Shown here: positions 42,432 through 52,406 of the stretch, piece by piece
Layout: every line of letters begins with the position of its first letter
Numbering within the stretch: the first letter of the stretch is position 1
NCBI RefSeq assembly: GCF_000740675.1
Contig: NZ_JPXI01000031.1
Coordinates: 62,001 to 126,000, forward strand
From: Massilia sp. BSC265
Lineage (GTDB): Bacteria; Pseudomonadota; Gammaproteobacteria; Burkholderiales; Burkholderiaceae_D
Direction: 5' to 3'
Length of the DNA: 64,000 nucleotides
Notes under the pieces: generated by a model
The model's database searches: none
Seen by the model: only the letters and a program-made list of their open reading frames with translations
What the model was told of the DNA's origin: nothing
Translations under genes and position numbers: made by a program

Positions 42432-42982
42432 CTACCAGGCCATCTTGTTCCAGGTGTCGTCACCGACGATGCCGTCGGCGCTCAATCCCTTCGAGGTCTG
42501 GAAGTTGCGCACCGCGGTCGCCGTAGCCGGGCCGAAGGCGCCGTCCACCGCGATGCCCGCGCCGCTCTCGTTGAGCTGGCTCTGCACGGCGCGCACCTTT
42601 GCGCCCGAGTCGCCCTGCTGGGTGAGGATGGCCAGCGCCGGCCAGGTGGCGTTGCCGACGATGCCGTCCGCGCCCAGGGCGTGCGAGGCCTGGAAGTTCT
42701 TCACCGCGTTCTGGGTCGCGGTATCGAAGCTGCCGTTCACGGTGAGGGTATAGCCCCATTGCTGCAGCAGGTACTGGATGGTGCGCACACGCTCGCCCGT
42801 GTTCCCGTACTGGACCAGCTGGGGTGCACGGTCACGTGGCTGACCGAGGCGGTGCGGCTTGAGTAATTGCAGCTGGCGGCCGGGTTCCAGATGGCAGGGG
42901 GGTAGTCGGTCGAGGCAAGCGCCGGCGGGGCCGACGCGACGAAACACAGGCCCGCGAGTAGGCCGCGCATCATGATGTTCAT
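42432..42982 (-). pseudogene. Remnant of an N-acetylmuramoyl-L-alanine amidase with two peptidoglycan-binding domains
   Basis: The first part (from ATG 42980-42982) has a signal peptide (GLLAGLCFVASAPPALA), then YPPAIWNPAASCNYSSR and SVSHVTVH. That is the opening of an amidase_2 catalytic domain, stopping at its first zinc histidine. At about 42818-42828 the frame shifts by one and the rest of the catalytic domain is missing. The second frame continues as two PG_binding_1 repeats (VQYGNTGERVRTIQYLLQQ and GDSGAKVRAVQSQLNESG), ending at 42432. This looks like an internal deletion that also broke the frame. The start is coupled to the upstream gene by an ATGA overlap. Confidence 0.7.
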
Positions 42983-43740
42983 AGATTGTCTCCGTATGTG
43001 CTTCGTTTTCTATTTATTCCGGTGTCGACGAAATCCGGCGCCGAAATCTTCGGATCGGGCGTGCCGGTTTCCACGGTGATGCGGCGTGCGGACAGCTTGC
43101 GCAGCCGCTCCTTGCCGTAGACTTTCTCCATCTCGACGTGCTTCTGGTCGATCTCGAACTTGTCACTGCGGCGGCCCTGGCGGATGGCGGTCAGCACTTC
43201 GTAGCTGTAGATTCTTGCGATTTCCGGCTGCGGGATGCCGCTGTAGCGCGCCACCGCGGCTTCCCAGTCCTCGAGCGGGAAACCCTTGTTCTTGCGGGCG
43301 CCGTAGTGGGCGAGCAGGGCGGCGGCGGCGCGGATGTTGGTGCGCGTGTCAGACACCGCCTGTTCCGGCGTGACGCGGATCAGGGCCGCGCCTTCCCGCA
43401 GCGAATGGCCGAAGTGATTGTCGTCGCGCAGGCCCATGATGCCGTAGCTGATCGGCATGCCGTCATGCGATTCCACCTCGACCTCGGGTTCGCCGTTCTT
43501 CTTGAGCTTGCCCTTGGGGACGTGCGGGTGCCAGCGGGTTTCGGCATAGGCGATCGACTGCAGCAGTTCGACCGGCACGTTGAACTCGTTCGAGGCTTCC
43601 CGGAAGTACTGCTTGTACTGCTTGGCCGATACGGTCAGCTCGGCCGGTTTGCCATCGGCGAATGCGAGCGGCGCTGCCGCCGTCCCAACCAGTGCTGCAC
43701 ATAGCGCGACGAGCAGCCGCGCCTTGACGCTTTGCTTCAT
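42979..43740 (-). CDS. Lytic-transglycosylase-like exported protein
   Basis: A 253-residue exported protein. A signal peptide (ARLLVALCAALVGTAAAPLAFA) is followed by an SLT/lysozyme-like domain. The expected catalytic glutamate is in LLQSIAYAETRWHPH, with SYGIMGLRDDNHFGHSL and NIRAAAALLAHYG as in transglycosylases. GGAG six bases upstream picks ATG 43740. Its last codons overlap the start of the amidase remnant. From memory, related proteins carry this domain and an amidase in one polypeptide, so the two frames probably formed one wall-hydrolase unit. Confidence 0.7.
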   Translation of the reverse strand: MKQSVKARLLVALCAALVGTAAAPLAFADGKPAELTVSAKQYKQYFREASNEFNVPVELLQSIAYAETRWHPHVPKGKLKKNGEPEVEVESHDGMPISYGIMGLRDDNHFGHSLREGAALIRVTPEQAVSDTRTNIRAAAALLAHYGARKNKGFPLEDWEAAVARYSGIPQPEIARIYSYEVLTAIRQGRRSDKFEIDQKHVEMEKVYGKERLRKLSARRITVETGTPDPKISAPDFVDTGINRKRSTYGDNL

Positions 43741-44097
43741 TGTTGTCTCCAGTGTTGTTTGAATGGGCTCCGGCACGAGGCCGGAAAGGGGCGCGGAAGA
43801 GCGGAAAAACAGGCCGTTTCCGGGCCTGTTGAGTATATGCATGCTCCGGATGGTGAAACGATAAGACTTTGATTTAAAAAAATATTTCGCTAGAAATGAA
43901 TCGTGCTCAAGGTGTCACTAAAAGTCGGTACATACACGCGGATTAAGGGGGTGTAAGCGAGGCTTATCGGTTTATGCGGATCGCATAAGCCGGGGCGTGG
44001 AACCGCAGCCGAAACGGGAGCCGAAGCGGCCTGCCCGCCGTGGGCGCCGCTGGCAGTACAATATCGGATTACCTATCTTTTCTTTTAAGAGAATGCC
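43741..44097. other. Intergenic region upstream of argJ
   Basis: This 357-base spacer separates divergent genes and is AT-rich around 43855-43910. It holds an 11-bp near-perfect inverted repeat, CGGTTTATGCG at 43968-43978 and CGCATAAGCCG at 43982-43992, with one mismatch. A TACAAT at 44057-44062 could be the argJ -10. No gene is supported. Confidence 0.6.
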
Positions 44098-45336
44098 ATG
44101 GCCGTCAATTCCCCCCTGCCAGTCGCAGCCGACCTGAAACCCGTGAACGGCATTGAAATCGGCTTTGCCGAAGCCGGCATCAAGAAGCCCAACCGCAAGG
44201 ACCTGCTCGTCATGAAACTGGCCGAGGGCGCGACCGTGGCCGGTGTCTTCACCAAGAACCGCTTTTGCGCCGCGCCGGTCCAGGTGAGCAAGGCCAACCT
44301 GGCAGCGGTTGCGAATGGCGGCAAGCCGATCCGCGCGCTGGTGGTCAACACCGGCAATGCCAACGCCGCCACCGGCGAGCAGGGCCTGGCCAACGCACAG
44401 GCCACCTGCGCCGAAGTGGCGAAGCTGCTCGGCCTGGACGCACAGCAGGTGCTGCCGTTCTCCACCGGCGTGATCCTCGAGCAGCTGCCGATCGAGAAGA
44501 TCGTCGCCGGCCTCCCTGGCGCCGTGTCGAACCTGAAGGCGGACAACTGGTTCAACGCCGCCGAGGCGATCATGACCACCGATACCCAGCCGAAGGCGGC
44601 CTCGCGTACCGTCACCATCGGCGGCCACCTTGTTACCATGACCGGCATCAGCAAGGGCGCCGGCATGATCAAGCCGAACATGGCGACCATGCTGGGCTAC
44701 CTGGCGATCGATGCCCGCGTGGCGCAGCCGGTGCTGGACGAACTCGTGAAGCACGCGGCCGACCACTCGTTCAACAGCATCACGATCGACGGCGACACCT
44801 CGACCAACGACTCCTTCATCATTGTTGCCACCGGTGCGGGCAGCCTGAACATCGATGCCGCTTCCGGTGCCGACTACGAAGCGCTGAAGGAAGCGGTCAC
44901 CGACATCTCGCGCAACCTGGCGCAGCAGATCATCCGCGACGGCGAAGGCGCGACCAAATTCATGACCATCACGGTGGAGCAGGGCACCAGCGTGGAAGAG
45001 TGCCGCAAGATCGCCTACTCGATCGCCCACTCGCCGCTGGTCAAGACCGCCTTCTTCGCCTCGGACCCGAACCTGGGCCGCATCCTGGCCGCCATCGGCT
45101 ATGCCGGCGTGGACGACCTGGATACCACCAAGCTCGACCTCTACCTGGACGACGTGTGGGTGGCCAGGAGTGGCGGGCGCAACCCGGACTACAAGGAAGA
45201 AGACGGCCAGCGCGTGATGAAGCAGGCCGAGATCACCGTGCGCGTCACCTTGGGACGAGGCGAGGCCGTGGCGACCGTCTGGACCTGTGACCTGTCGCAC
45301 GACTACGTCTCGATCAACGCCGACTATCGTTCCTGA
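44098..45336 (+). CDS. argJ: Bifunctional ornithine acetyltransferase / N-acetylglutamate synthase ArgJ
   Basis: A 412-residue autoprocessing enzyme of cyclic arginine biosynthesis. It moves acetyl from N-acetylornithine to glutamate. The cleavage site and nucleophile Thr197 are in [17 protein letters not shown], and [17 protein letters not shown] and [13 protein letters not shown] mark the alpha chain. [10 protein letters not shown] and the C-terminal ADYRS are conserved. The ATG at 44098 follows AAGAGA. It is followed after 12 bases by a DUF815 ATPase, a common Burkholderiales pairing. Confidence 0.97.
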   Translation: MAVNSPLPVAADLKPVNGIEIGFAEAGIKKPNRKDLLVMKLAEGATVAGVFTKNRFCAAPVQVSKANLAAVANGGKPIRALVVNTGNANAATGEQGLANAQATCAEVAKLLGLDAQQVLPFSTGVILEQLPIEKIVAGLPGAVSNLKADNWFNAAEAIMTTDTQPKAASRTVTIGGHLVTMTGISKGAGMIKPNMATMLGYLAIDARVAQPVLDELVKHAADHSFNSITIDGDTSTNDSFIIVATGAGSLNIDAASGADYEALKEAVTDISRNLAQQIIRDGEGATKFMTITVEQGTSVEECRKIAYSIAHSPLVKTAFFASDPNLGRILAAIGYAGVDDLDTTKLDLYLDDVWVARSGGRNPDYKEEDGQRVMKQAEITVRVTLGRGEAVATVWTCDLSHDYVSINADYRS

Positions 45337-45348
45337 CGGCGTGTCACG

Positions 45349-46254
45349 ATGACGCCTCTGGAACAGTTCCTGCACCGCGCCGAAGCCCTGCTGGCGCGGG
45401 TCGAGGCGGTGCTGCCGCCGGCGGTGCCGCGCGAGCCGGACTGGAAACGCAGCTTTGCCTTCCGCTGGCGCAAGCGCGTCAACGGGGGCGGCAAGTACCT
45501 CGCGCCCGTACTGCATGCCTCGACCATCCGGTTGGAGGACCTGCAGCACGTCGACGCGCAAAAGCGCCAGATCGAACAGAACACGAAGCAGTTCGTGCAG
45601 CGCCGCCCGGCCAACAACGTGCTGCTGACCGGCGCGCGCGGCACCGGCAAGTCCTCGCTCATCAAGGCCTGCCTGAACGGCTTCGCCGACCAGGGCCTGC
45701 GCCTGATCGAGGTGGACAAGGCCGACCTGGCGGATTTGCCCGACATCGTCGATGTGGTGGCCGGAAGACCGGAGCGCTTCGTGATCTTCTGCGACGACCT
45801 GTCCTTCGAGGAAGGCGAGGCCGGCTACAAGGCCTTGAAGGTGGCCCTGGATGGCAGCATCGCAGCAGCTTCGGACAATGTGCTGATCTACGCGACCTCG
45901 AACCGGCGCCACCTGATGCCGGAGAAGATGTCGGACAATGCCGGTTACACGCATGGCGACGACGGCGACCTGCATCCGGGTGAGACGGTGGAAGAGAAGA
46001 TCTCGCTGTCGGAGCGCTTCGGCCTGTGGCTCTCCTTTTATCCGTTCAAGCAGGACGACTACCTGGGTATCGTGGCGCACTGGCTGGCCAGCTTCGGCTG
46101 CACGCCGCAGCAGATCGATGCGGCGCGTGCCGAAGCCCTGCAGTGGGCCTTGCAGCGCGGCTCGCGCTCGGGCCGGGTGGCATGGCAGTTTGCGAAGGAC
46201 TACGCCGGCAAATTACCTGACAGTGAAGCGGCGGACAAAGAAACCAATGAATGA
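45349..46254 (+). CDS. DUF815 family ATPase
   Basis: A 301-residue AAA-type ATPase. Walker A is GARGTGKSS at residues 95-103, and Walker B is RFVIFCDDLSFEEGE. The sensor region YATSNRRHLMPEKM is characteristic of DUF815. The N-terminal helical part contains VLHASTIRLEDLQHVDAQK. The family is widespread, and no role is proven. It sits in an apparent operon between argJ and mutT, with a four-codon overlap region leading into mutT. Confidence 0.85.
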   Translation: MTPLEQFLHRAEALLARVEAVLPPAVPREPDWKRSFAFRWRKRVNGGGKYLAPVLHASTIRLEDLQHVDAQKRQIEQNTKQFVQRRPANNVLLTGARGTGKSSLIKACLNGFADQGLRLIEVDKADLADLPDIVDVVAGRPERFVIFCDDLSFEEGEAGYKALKVALDGSIAAASDNVLIYATSNRRHLMPEKMSDNAGYTHGDDGDLHPGETVEEKISLSERFGLWLSFYPFKQDDYLGIVAHWLASFGCTPQQIDAARAEALQWALQRGSRSGRVAWQFAKDYAGKLPDSEAADKETNE

Positions 46255-46663
46255 TATGAAGGCAAAACCGGTCGACGTCGCGGTCGGCATCCTGATGCGT
46301 TCCAACGGCGACGTCCTGCTGGGCCAGCGCCCGGAGGGCAAGCCCTACGCCGGCTACTGGGAATTCCCCGGCGGGAAAGTCGAGCCGGGCGAGGACATCT
46401 TCCACGCGCTGCAGCGCGAGTTCGTCGAAGAGCTGGGCGTGCGGGTGCTCGCCGGCGAAGCCTGGTGCTGCGTCGAGCACGTGTACGAGCATGCACACGT
46501 GCGCCTGTACTTCTACATCTGCCGCGAGTGGGAGGGCGAGCCGCAAAGCCTGGAGGGGCAGGCCTTTGCGTGGCAGGGCGGGTACAGCGTCAGTCCGCTG
46601 CTGCCGGCGACGATACCGCTGCTGGAGTGGCTCGATAAATTGCGTTTCGCTGAGAAGCGGTAA
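46247..46663 (+). CDS. mutT: 8-oxo-dGTP diphosphatase MutT (Nudix)
   Basis: A 138-residue Nudix hydrolase that cleanses oxidised dGTP from the nucleotide pool. The Nudix box matches GX5EX7REUXEEXGU exactly (residues 43-65, with REFVEELGV at its end). The N-terminal VAVGILMRSNGDVLLGQRP is MutT-like. Start ATG 46247 overlaps the ATPase stop; ATG 46256 is possible. Together with yacG, zapD, coaE and pilD it forms a neighbourhood typical of Betaproteobacteria. Confidence 0.92.
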   Translation: MNDMKAKPVDVAVGILMRSNGDVLLGQRPEGKPYAGYWEFPGGKVEPGEDIFHALQREFVEELGVRVLAGEAWCCVEHVYEHAHVRLYFYICREWEGEPQSLEGQAFAWQGGYSVSPLLPATIPLLEWLDKLRFAEKR

Positions 46664-46679
46664 GCGCCCAAGCAGGCCC

Positions 46680-46862
46680 TTAGTTGTCCGTCGGCTTGTC
46701 GTCCTGCGGATCGTTGGTGGAGGCGCCGGGAATCGTGTACTTCTCTTCGGCCCAGGCGCCCAGGTCGATCTGCTTGCAGCGCTCCGAGCAGAACGGGCGG
46801 TACTTGTTCTCCGGGGTCCATTCGACCTTCTTGCCGCAGGTCGGGCAGGCTACAACAGTCAT
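46680..46862 (-). CDS. yacG: DNA gyrase inhibitor / zinc protein YacG
   Basis: A 60-residue zinc-ribbon protein. The four zinc cysteines are Cys6 and Cys9 (CPTC) and Cys25 and Cys29 (CSERC), followed by [14 protein letters not shown], the family signature. In E. coli YacG binds gyrase and inhibits it. It follows zapD by 14 bases on the same strand and ends the pilD-coaE-zapD-yacG run. Confidence 0.95.
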   Translation of the reverse strand: MTVVACPTCGKKVEWTPENKYRPFCSERCKQIDLGAWAEEKYTIPGASTNDPQDDKPTDN

Positions 46863-46876
46863 TTCAATAATACCGA

Positions 46877-47632
46877 TCAGAAGTTACACAGGGTCAGGTT
46901 GAAGGGCACGTCTTCTTCCAGCGCCTTCGGCTTGCAGTCGCCGTCCTGGGTGGTGAAGCGTACCCACAGCATATACTTGTTGGCCGAGATTTCGGGGATG
47001 GCGCCGAGCGACTCGTCGATCGACAGGCGCAGCATCTGATAGACCTTCCCCTGCAGCATCTGCTGGTAGCTGCCGCCCGTGGCGATCATCTTGACCGGGC
47101 CGCCGGAATCGCGCAACAGGCGCAGCACCAGTGCGAGGGCCTCGAACAACGGGGCCAATGGGGCGAACCAGCCCATGACATCGGCCTGCCGCTGCTGCGC
47201 CGGACGGTGCTGCCAGGCGTAATACGAGGGCAGGTCGAATTCGCAGGCGCCGCCCGGGATGATGGTGCGGCCGCGGATGCTCATCAGCCACTCGTTGTCG
47301 CGCACGTTCTGGCCGGTCTTGCCCTGGCTTGCTCCCAGTGCGCCGCTGACGGCGTCCAGCTCGGCCAGCACGGCGTCGAGCATCTCGGTGGCGACATTGG
47401 GATTGCTGCGGTAGGACAGCAAGCTCTGCTTCTGACGCTCGAGTTCCTGCAGCAGGTCGGACTTCAGGTCGGCGCGTCCGGCCACTTCCAGCATGTCGAA
47501 GATCGTGGCGAGGGCCACGTGATGCTGCATCGGGTGCTCTTGTTGCACAAAGAACTTGAACTTCTCGTACAAATCTTCCAGCCGCAACAACGTGCGAATC
47601 CGCTCGTTGAAAGGATATTCGTAGACGATCAA
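46877..47632 (-). CDS. zapD: Z-ring associated protein ZapD
   Basis: A 251-residue cytoplasmic protein that bundles FtsZ filaments by binding the FtsZ C-terminal peptide. The N-terminal [23 protein letters not shown], the [20 protein letters not shown] motif and the C-terminal [17 protein letters not shown] are diagnostic. The start is TTG 47632, with GAGGAA about ten bases upstream; no ATG fits. The intact FtsZ peptide encoded at the end of ftsZ is its expected partner. Confidence 0.95.
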   Translation of the reverse strand: MIVYEYPFNERIRTLLRLEDLYEKFKFFVQQEHPMQHHVALATIFDMLEVAGRADLKSDLLQELERQKQSLLSYRSNPNVATEMLDAVLAELDAVSGALGASQGKTGQNVRDNEWLMSIRGRTIIPGGACEFDLPSYYAWQHRPAQQRQADVMGWFAPLAPLFEALALVLRLLRDSGGPVKMIATGGSYQQMLQGKVYQMLRLSIDESLGAIPEISANKYMLWVRFTTQDGDCKPKALEEDVPFNLTLCNF

Positions 47633-47736
47633 AATGACATTCCTCTGAATGTAGGCTGGCGAGCAACCCCGTGATTCTGAACCATGCTGCGTAAAATTAC
47701 AAATCCCGCATTGACGAAGCGCACTAACCCAGCCAT

Positions 47737-48354
47737 TTATTTGCTCAGGGATAAATACATAGCGTGCAAACGCTCCACTTGAGGGCGCAGCATGTCCAGT
47801 CCGTCGTCGTTGAGAATGATATCGTCGGCCGCCGCGCGGCGCTGTTCGCGTGTGACCTGGGCGGCCATGATGGCGCGCACCTGGGATTCGCTGATCCCGC
47901 TGCGGGCCATCACGCGGGCCACCTGCAGTTCTTCCGGGCAGTCGATTGCCAGCACCCGGGTGACGCGTTCACGCCAGGTGCCCGATTCGATCAGGAGGGG
48001 CACGACGAAGATGACGTAGTCGCCGGTAGCGATGCTTGCTGCGGCCGCGGTGGCGTCGCGGATGCGCGGGTGCAGGATGGCCTCCAGCCGGGCGCGCGCC
48101 GTGTCGTCGCTGAAGACCAGGGCGCGCATCTTGGCCCGGTCGAGCGCGCCCTCGGGGGTGGCGAACGCAATCCCGAACTCGGCGAGCAGCGCCGGCATCG
48201 CCGCGCCGTGCGGGGCAGTGAGCGCATGGGCGATCAGGTCGGTATCGATGACCGAGGCGCCAAGGGCCGCGAACATGTCGGCCACGGTGGTCTTGCCGCA
48301 GCCGATGCCGCCGGTCAGGCCGACCGAGAACGAGGGCTTGTGCGGGGCGTCCAT
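47737..48354 (-). CDS. coaE: Dephospho-CoA kinase
   Basis: A 205-residue kinase catalysing the last step of coenzyme A synthesis. The P-loop is [12 protein letters not shown] at residues 12-23. [12 protein letters not shown] binds dephospho-CoA, and [37 protein letters not shown] is the lid and base region. It begins one base after the pilD stop. Confidence 0.96.
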   Translation of the reverse strand: MDAPHKPSFSVGLTGGIGCGKTTVADMFAALGASVIDTDLIAHALTAPHGAAMPALLAEFGIAFATPEGALDRAKMRALVFSDDTARARLEAILHPRIRDATAAAASIATGDYVIFVVPLLIESGTWRERVTRVLAIDCPEELQVARVMARSGISESQVRAIMAAQVTREQRRAAADDIILNDDGLDMLRPQVERLHAMYLSLSK

Positions 48355-48355
48355 C

Positions 48356-49228
48356 TCAGCCGGTCACGACGGACTGCAACTGGGCGCTGATGCCGCTGCC
48401 GTAGAGCAGGGCGATCAGGCCGGCCGCCGCCAGGTAGGGGCCGAAGGGAATCGGCTTGTCGCGGCCGCGCTTGGCGAACACGATCAGGCTGATGCCGACG
48501 ATTGCTCCAACCACCGAGGACAGCAGGATGATGGTCGGCAGCATCTGCCAGCCGAGCCAGGCGCCGAGGGCTGCGAGCAGCTTGAAGTCGCCGTAGCCCA
48601 TGCCTTCCTTGCCGGTGACCAGCTTGAACAGCCAGTACACCGACCACAGCGCCAGGTAGCCGGCGGCGGCGCCGATCACCGCATCCTGCAGCGGTACGAA
48701 GGTGCCGTTGAGGTTGACCAGCAGGCCCGCCCACAGCAGCGGATAGGTCAGGTCGTCCGGCAGCAGCTGGGTGTCGACGTCGATGAAGGTCATCGCGACC
48801 AGCAGGAACAGGAACAGCAGCGTCGCCAGGCCGGCCAGGCCGCTGCCGAAGGTCCACACCAGCACGCCCGCCAGGATGCCGGTCAGCAGCTCGACCGCCG
48901 GGTAGCGCGGCGAGATCGGGGCCTTGCACTTGCGGCACTTGCCGCGCAGGGCCAGCCAGCTGACGACCGGGATGTTTTCCATTGCCGTGATCCCGTGGCC
49001 GCAGTGCGGGCAGCTTGATCTCGGCACCATCAGGTTGTAGCGGTCGGTGTGCGGTGCTTCCTTGCCGCTTTCCTGCGCCACGTAGTTGTCGGATTCGCGC
49101 TGCATCATCCTTGGAATCCGGTGGATGACCACGTTCAGGAAGCTGCCGACGAGCAGCCCGAACAGGGCGGCCACGAGGGTGGCGCTGAGTGTGGCCGGTG
49201 GGGCGAACAGCAGGGATTCCATGGGCAT
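48356..49228 (-). CDS. pilD: Type IV prepilin peptidase / methyltransferase PilD
   Basis: A 290-residue polytopic membrane protease that cleaves and N-methylates type IV prepilins and pseudopilins. The zinc tetracysteine motif is CPHC with CRKC. The two catalytic aspartates lie in [11 protein letters not shown] and [20 protein letters not shown] is the N-terminal signature. It is the first gene of the pilD-coaE-zapD-yacG run; pilB and pilC, often adjacent, are absent here. Confidence 0.96.
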   Translation of the reverse strand: MPMESLLFAPPATLSATLVAALFGLLVGSFLNVVIHRIPRMMQRESDNYVAQESGKEAPHTDRYNLMVPRSSCPHCGHGITAMENIPVVSWLALRGKCRKCKAPISPRYPAVELLTGILAGVLVWTFGSGLAGLATLLFLFLLVAMTFIDVDTQLLPDDLTYPLLWAGLLVNLNGTFVPLQDAVIGAAAGYLALWSVYWLFKLVTGKEGMGYGDFKLLAALGAWLGWQMLPTIILLSSVVGAIVGISLIVFAKRGRDKPIPFGPYLAAAGLIALLYGSGISAQLQSVVTG

Positions 49229-49441
49229 GGCGGCAAGGTCCGATCAGAAAGCAGGGGGGACGGCAGAAAAAGATTCTTTACATCAATCTATTGTAGAGGT
49301 TTCCCGCGATTTGGCGAAGCATCTGCATGTTGCCGGGATGTTTGCACGGCTTGCGGCCCCGGCGCACGATTGTGAGGGATCATGCCCGGGCGGTGGCGCG
49401 CGGCTACGCTGGCCTTGATAGAGCCATTCCCAGGTGCCGCA

Positions 49442-50812
49442 ATGCCACGCGCAACACTTACTTTCCTGAACCACGCCTGTTTCATGGTCCGCACCGACGG
49501 TGCCCTGTTGGTGTCCGACCCATGGCTGGAGGGCGCGGTGCTCGACGGCGCCTGGAGCCTGGTCGACGGCGCTACCTCCCATGCGGCCCTGCTGGACATC
49601 CTGAATGCTGCCGGCGTGCCTGTGTATATATGGTGCTCGCGTGCCCAGCCGGACCGTTTCTCCCTGCCTTTCCTGCGGCGTTTCCAGTCCGAATTCCGCG
49701 GCATCGCGACCTTCCTTTACCGTCCCGGGCGCGACATGCGCATCGGGGAGGAATTGCGACGCCAGCGCCTGCCGGTGGCCGAGTGCCCGGACGGCGTCAC
49801 CGTGACGCTGGCCGGCGACCTGCACCTGACCGCGCTCGCCAACGGCGACGGCGACTCCTCCTGCCTGCTCAGCTGCGGTGGGCGCACCATCCTCAACCTG
49901 GGCGACCGCGCACTGGCTACCGAGGCCGCCTGCCACGCCGCCGCGCCGCGCATCGGCCGGGCCGCTTCGCGCATCGACCTGCTGCTCACCGGCTTCGGCA
50001 GCATGGGCTGGTGCGGCAATCCGGAACAGTTCGCGGTGCGTGAGCTGGCCGCCAAGGCGGCGGTGGAGCGCCTGGCGCTGCAGGTCGAGCGTTTCCGGCC
50101 CCGGCTGGTGGTGCCGATCGCTTCGTTCGCGCGCTTTGCGCGGGCCGACAATGTGTGGCTCAACGGCGGCAGGCTGGCGCCGGCCGAGCTGCTCGAATTG
50201 TCGCGGCTGGAGGAGGTGCGGAATGTGATCCGCTTCCTGACGCCGGGGACCACCATCGACCTGCAGCGCGACACCCCTGGCACGCTGGCCTCCGTGCACG
50301 AGCGGGCACTGGAGCACTGGTCCGAGTGCTGGCGCAAGCGCCCGCCGCCGCTGCCGCGCCCGCCGCAGGCTTCACTGGGGGAATTGAAAGCGGCGTTTGC
50401 GCGCTATCGCGAGCGCGTCACGGCCGGGATGCACGTGCTGCCCCGCCTGCTGGAGACGGTGGGGCCGTTGCGGCCCTTGCTGGTGCACCTGCCCGACCTG
50501 CGCCAGACCGTCGAGCTGTCCTACCGGCATGGCTTCCACCTGAAACCGAGGGAGACGGCCGCGCACGTGGCGATGTTTTCGGGAACGGCGCTGCAACTGC
50601 TGCGCGCGGAGGACGGTTTCGACACCGTTTATGCCGGCGGCTGCTTCTGGACGCTGCGGCGCAGCGGGCTGTCGACCTTCGGGCGCTTCTTCCTGCCGCA
50701 GCGCATGGCGCGGCGCGGCGCCGACCGGCACCGGCCGCTCAGGATGGGCGGCTACCTGTGGCGGGCGCTGCTGGGCAAGATGGCACGGCAGTTGCAGGCG
50801 GCGCTGCGCTGA
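49442..50812 (+). CDS. Metallo-beta-lactamase-fold protein lacking the zinc histidines
   Basis: A 456-residue protein. Residues 1-270 follow an MBL-fold hydrolase: ATLTFLNHACFMVRTDGALLVSDPWLEGAVLDGAWSL, then the segment aligned with the HxHxDH motif, later CGGRTILNLGDRAL. Here the motif reads SRAQPDR: Arg67, Gln69 and Arg72 stand where histidines are expected, and only Asp71 remains. The C-terminal 180 residues (GELKAAFARYRERVTAGMHVLPRLLE onward) are a separate helical domain I do not recognise. The frame is fully open, so it is probably a pseudoenzyme. It converges on gudD across repeat copy C. Confidence 0.75.
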   Translation: MPRATLTFLNHACFMVRTDGALLVSDPWLEGAVLDGAWSLVDGATSHAALLDILNAAGVPVYIWCSRAQPDRFSLPFLRRFQSEFRGIATFLYRPGRDMRIGEELRRQRLPVAECPDGVTVTLAGDLHLTALANGDGDSSCLLSCGGRTILNLGDRALATEAACHAAAPRIGRAASRIDLLLTGFGSMGWCGNPEQFAVRELAAKAAVERLALQVERFRPRLVVPIASFARFARADNVWLNGGRLAPAELLELSRLEEVRNVIRFLTPGTTIDLQRDTPGTLASVHERALEHWSECWRKRPPPLPRPPQASLGELKAAFARYRERVTAGMHVLPRLLETVGPLRPLLVHLPDLRQTVELSYRHGFHLKPRETAAHVAMFSGTALQLLRAEDGFDTVYAGGCFWTLRRSGLSTFGRFFLPQRMARRGADRHRPLRMGGYLWRALLGKMARQLQAALR

Positions 50813-50838
50813 GCGCCGCCATGCTGGCTCGTCGGGCT

Positions 50839-50940
50839 CGTAGGGTGTTCGGCTGTGCCGAACGCGCGTTCAAGGTAGCGATGCGTTGTGGCAGAGCATG
50901 GGGGAATTGAACGCGCGGCCGGGAAACCCGGCCACCCTAC
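50839..50940. repeat. Dispersed palindromic repeat, copy C
   Basis: Outer arms CGTAGGGTG (from 50839) and CACCCTAC (50933-50940). The inner hairpins are TTCGGC-tgt-GCCGAA and GGCCGG-gaaa-CCGGCC, with GCGCGTTCAA between. It sits between the convergent MBL-fold and gudD genes. Confidence 0.8.
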
Positions 50941-50969
50941 ATGATTGACCGCATCGGTAACAAAGCGCT

Positions 50970-52337
50970 TCAGCGCGCGTAGCTCGGGCGCTTCGGATCG
51001 TAGGTCCAGTCCGGGAACAGGTAGCGCATCGCCATGGCGTCGTCGCGCGCGCCCGCCGCCACCCGCTTGTACAGGGCATGTGCCTGTTCGATGCGCGCCA
51101 TGTCCGGTTCGATGCCCAGGCCTGGGCGCTCCGGCACCGCCACCTGGCCGCCGACGATCTGCAAGGGCTCGACCGTGAGCCGCTCTTGGCCTTCCTGCCA
51201 GATCCAGTGGGTGTCGATGGCGGTGATGTTGCCCGGCGCGGCCGCGGCGCAGTGCGTGAACATGGCCAGCGACACGTCGAAGTGGTTGTTCGAGTGCGAG
51301 CCCCAGGTCAGGCCCCAGTCGTGGCACAGCTGGGCCAGGCGCACCGAACCCTGCATGGTCCAGAAGTGCGGATCGGCCAGCGGGATGTCGACCGCGCCCA
51401 GCAGGTGCGAATGGCCCATCTGGCGCCAGTCGGTGGCGATCATGTTGGTGGCGGTCGGGATGCCGGTGGCGCGCTTGAATTCGGCCATGATCTCGCGTCC
51501 CGAATAGCCGCCTTCCGGCCCGCACGGGTCTTCGGCATAGGCCAGCACATGCCCCTGGCCGCGGCAGGCGGCGATCGCCTCGCCCAGCGACCAGGCGCCG
51601 TTCGGATCCAGCGTCGCGCGTGCGTCCGGGAAGCGGCGCTTGATGGCCGCCACCGCCGCGATCTCTTCTTCCGGACGCATCACGCCGCCCTTGAGCTTGA
51701 AGTCGCGGAAGCCGTACCTGTCGACGCTGGCCTCGGCCAGCCTGGCGATGCTCTCCGGCGTGAGCGCTTCCTCGGTGCGCAGGCCGTACCAGTCGTCCGC
51801 CCCGTTGCCGGCCAGGTAGGGCAGGTCGGTGCGCCTGCGGTCGCCGATGTAGAACAGGTAGGCCAGCATCGGCACATGGCTGCGCTGCTGGCCGTTGCCC
51901 AGCAGTTCGCAGACCGGCACGCCCAGGTGCTGGCCGAGCAGGTCGAGCAGGGCGGCTTCGACCGCGGTGATCACGTTCTCCAGGCGCAGGTTGATCTCGT
52001 GCGGCTGTTTCAGCACGGCCGCTTCCGCGTTTGAAGTGACCTGGTGGTTGGGGCCCGCGATGGCGCCGCGCAGCGTCTTCAAGGTCTGGTTGTAGCGGGC
52101 GATCGGGGTGCCGGTGACCAGCGGCACGAGGCGCTCCAGCGCCCGCAGGATGCCGCTCGACCCGGGCACTTCACCCATGCCGGTGTTGCCGGCACTGTCC
52201 TTCAGCAGCACCAGGATGCGGGTGAAATAGGGCGCGTGGGCGCCGCACAGGTTGAGCAGCATGCTGTCCATGCCGGCCACCGGAATCACCCGCATCTCGG
52301 TGACGGTCGGGCTGGCGTGTCGCTGGATCGGATTCAT
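50970..52337 (-). CDS. gudD: Glucarate dehydratase
   Basis: A 455-residue enolase-superfamily enzyme that dehydrates D-glucarate to 5-keto-4-deoxy-D-glucarate. It carries the KxK catalytic pair ([11 protein letters not shown]), the metal aspartate in [19 protein letters not shown], and the His-Asp region [15 protein letters not shown]. The N-terminal capping domain has [15 protein letters not shown] 52337 is chosen because AGGAG lies just upstream. It shares a divergent promoter region, including a LacI-type operator, with the esterase gene. It links to uronate use by the oxidative route (uronate to aldarate). Confidence 0.94.
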   Translation of the reverse strand: MNPIQRHASPTVTEMRVIPVAGMDSMLLNLCGAHAPYFTRILVLLKDSAGNTGMGEVPGSSGILRALERLVPLVTGTPIARYNQTLKTLRGAIAGPNHQVTSNAEAAVLKQPHEINLRLENVITAVEAALLDLLGQHLGVPVCELLGNGQQRSHVPMLAYLFYIGDRRRTDLPYLAGNGADDWYGLRTEEALTPESIARLAEASVDRYGFRDFKLKGGVMRPEEEIAAVAAIKRRFPDARATLDPNGAWSLGEAIAACRGQGHVLAYAEDPCGPEGGYSGREIMAEFKRATGIPTATNMIATDWRQMGHSHLLGAVDIPLADPHFWTMQGSVRLAQLCHDWGLTWGSHSNNHFDVSLAMFTHCAAAAPGNITAIDTHWIWQEGQERLTVEPLQIVGGQVAVPERPGLGIEPDMARIEQAHALYKRVAAGARDDAMAMRYLFPDWTYDPKRPSYAR

Positions 52338-52406
52338 GGGGTCTCCTTGCAAGCAAGGATTGAATTTACTTGTACCATTGCTCGTAACATTATTAATAAC
52401 CTAAAA

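Noticed and set aside
42737..42982. A separate 81-codon secreted protein
   Set aside because: After SVSHVTVH its sequence is the wrong-frame reading of a peptidoglycan-binding repeat, so it is better explained as the first half of a frameshifted amidase remnant.
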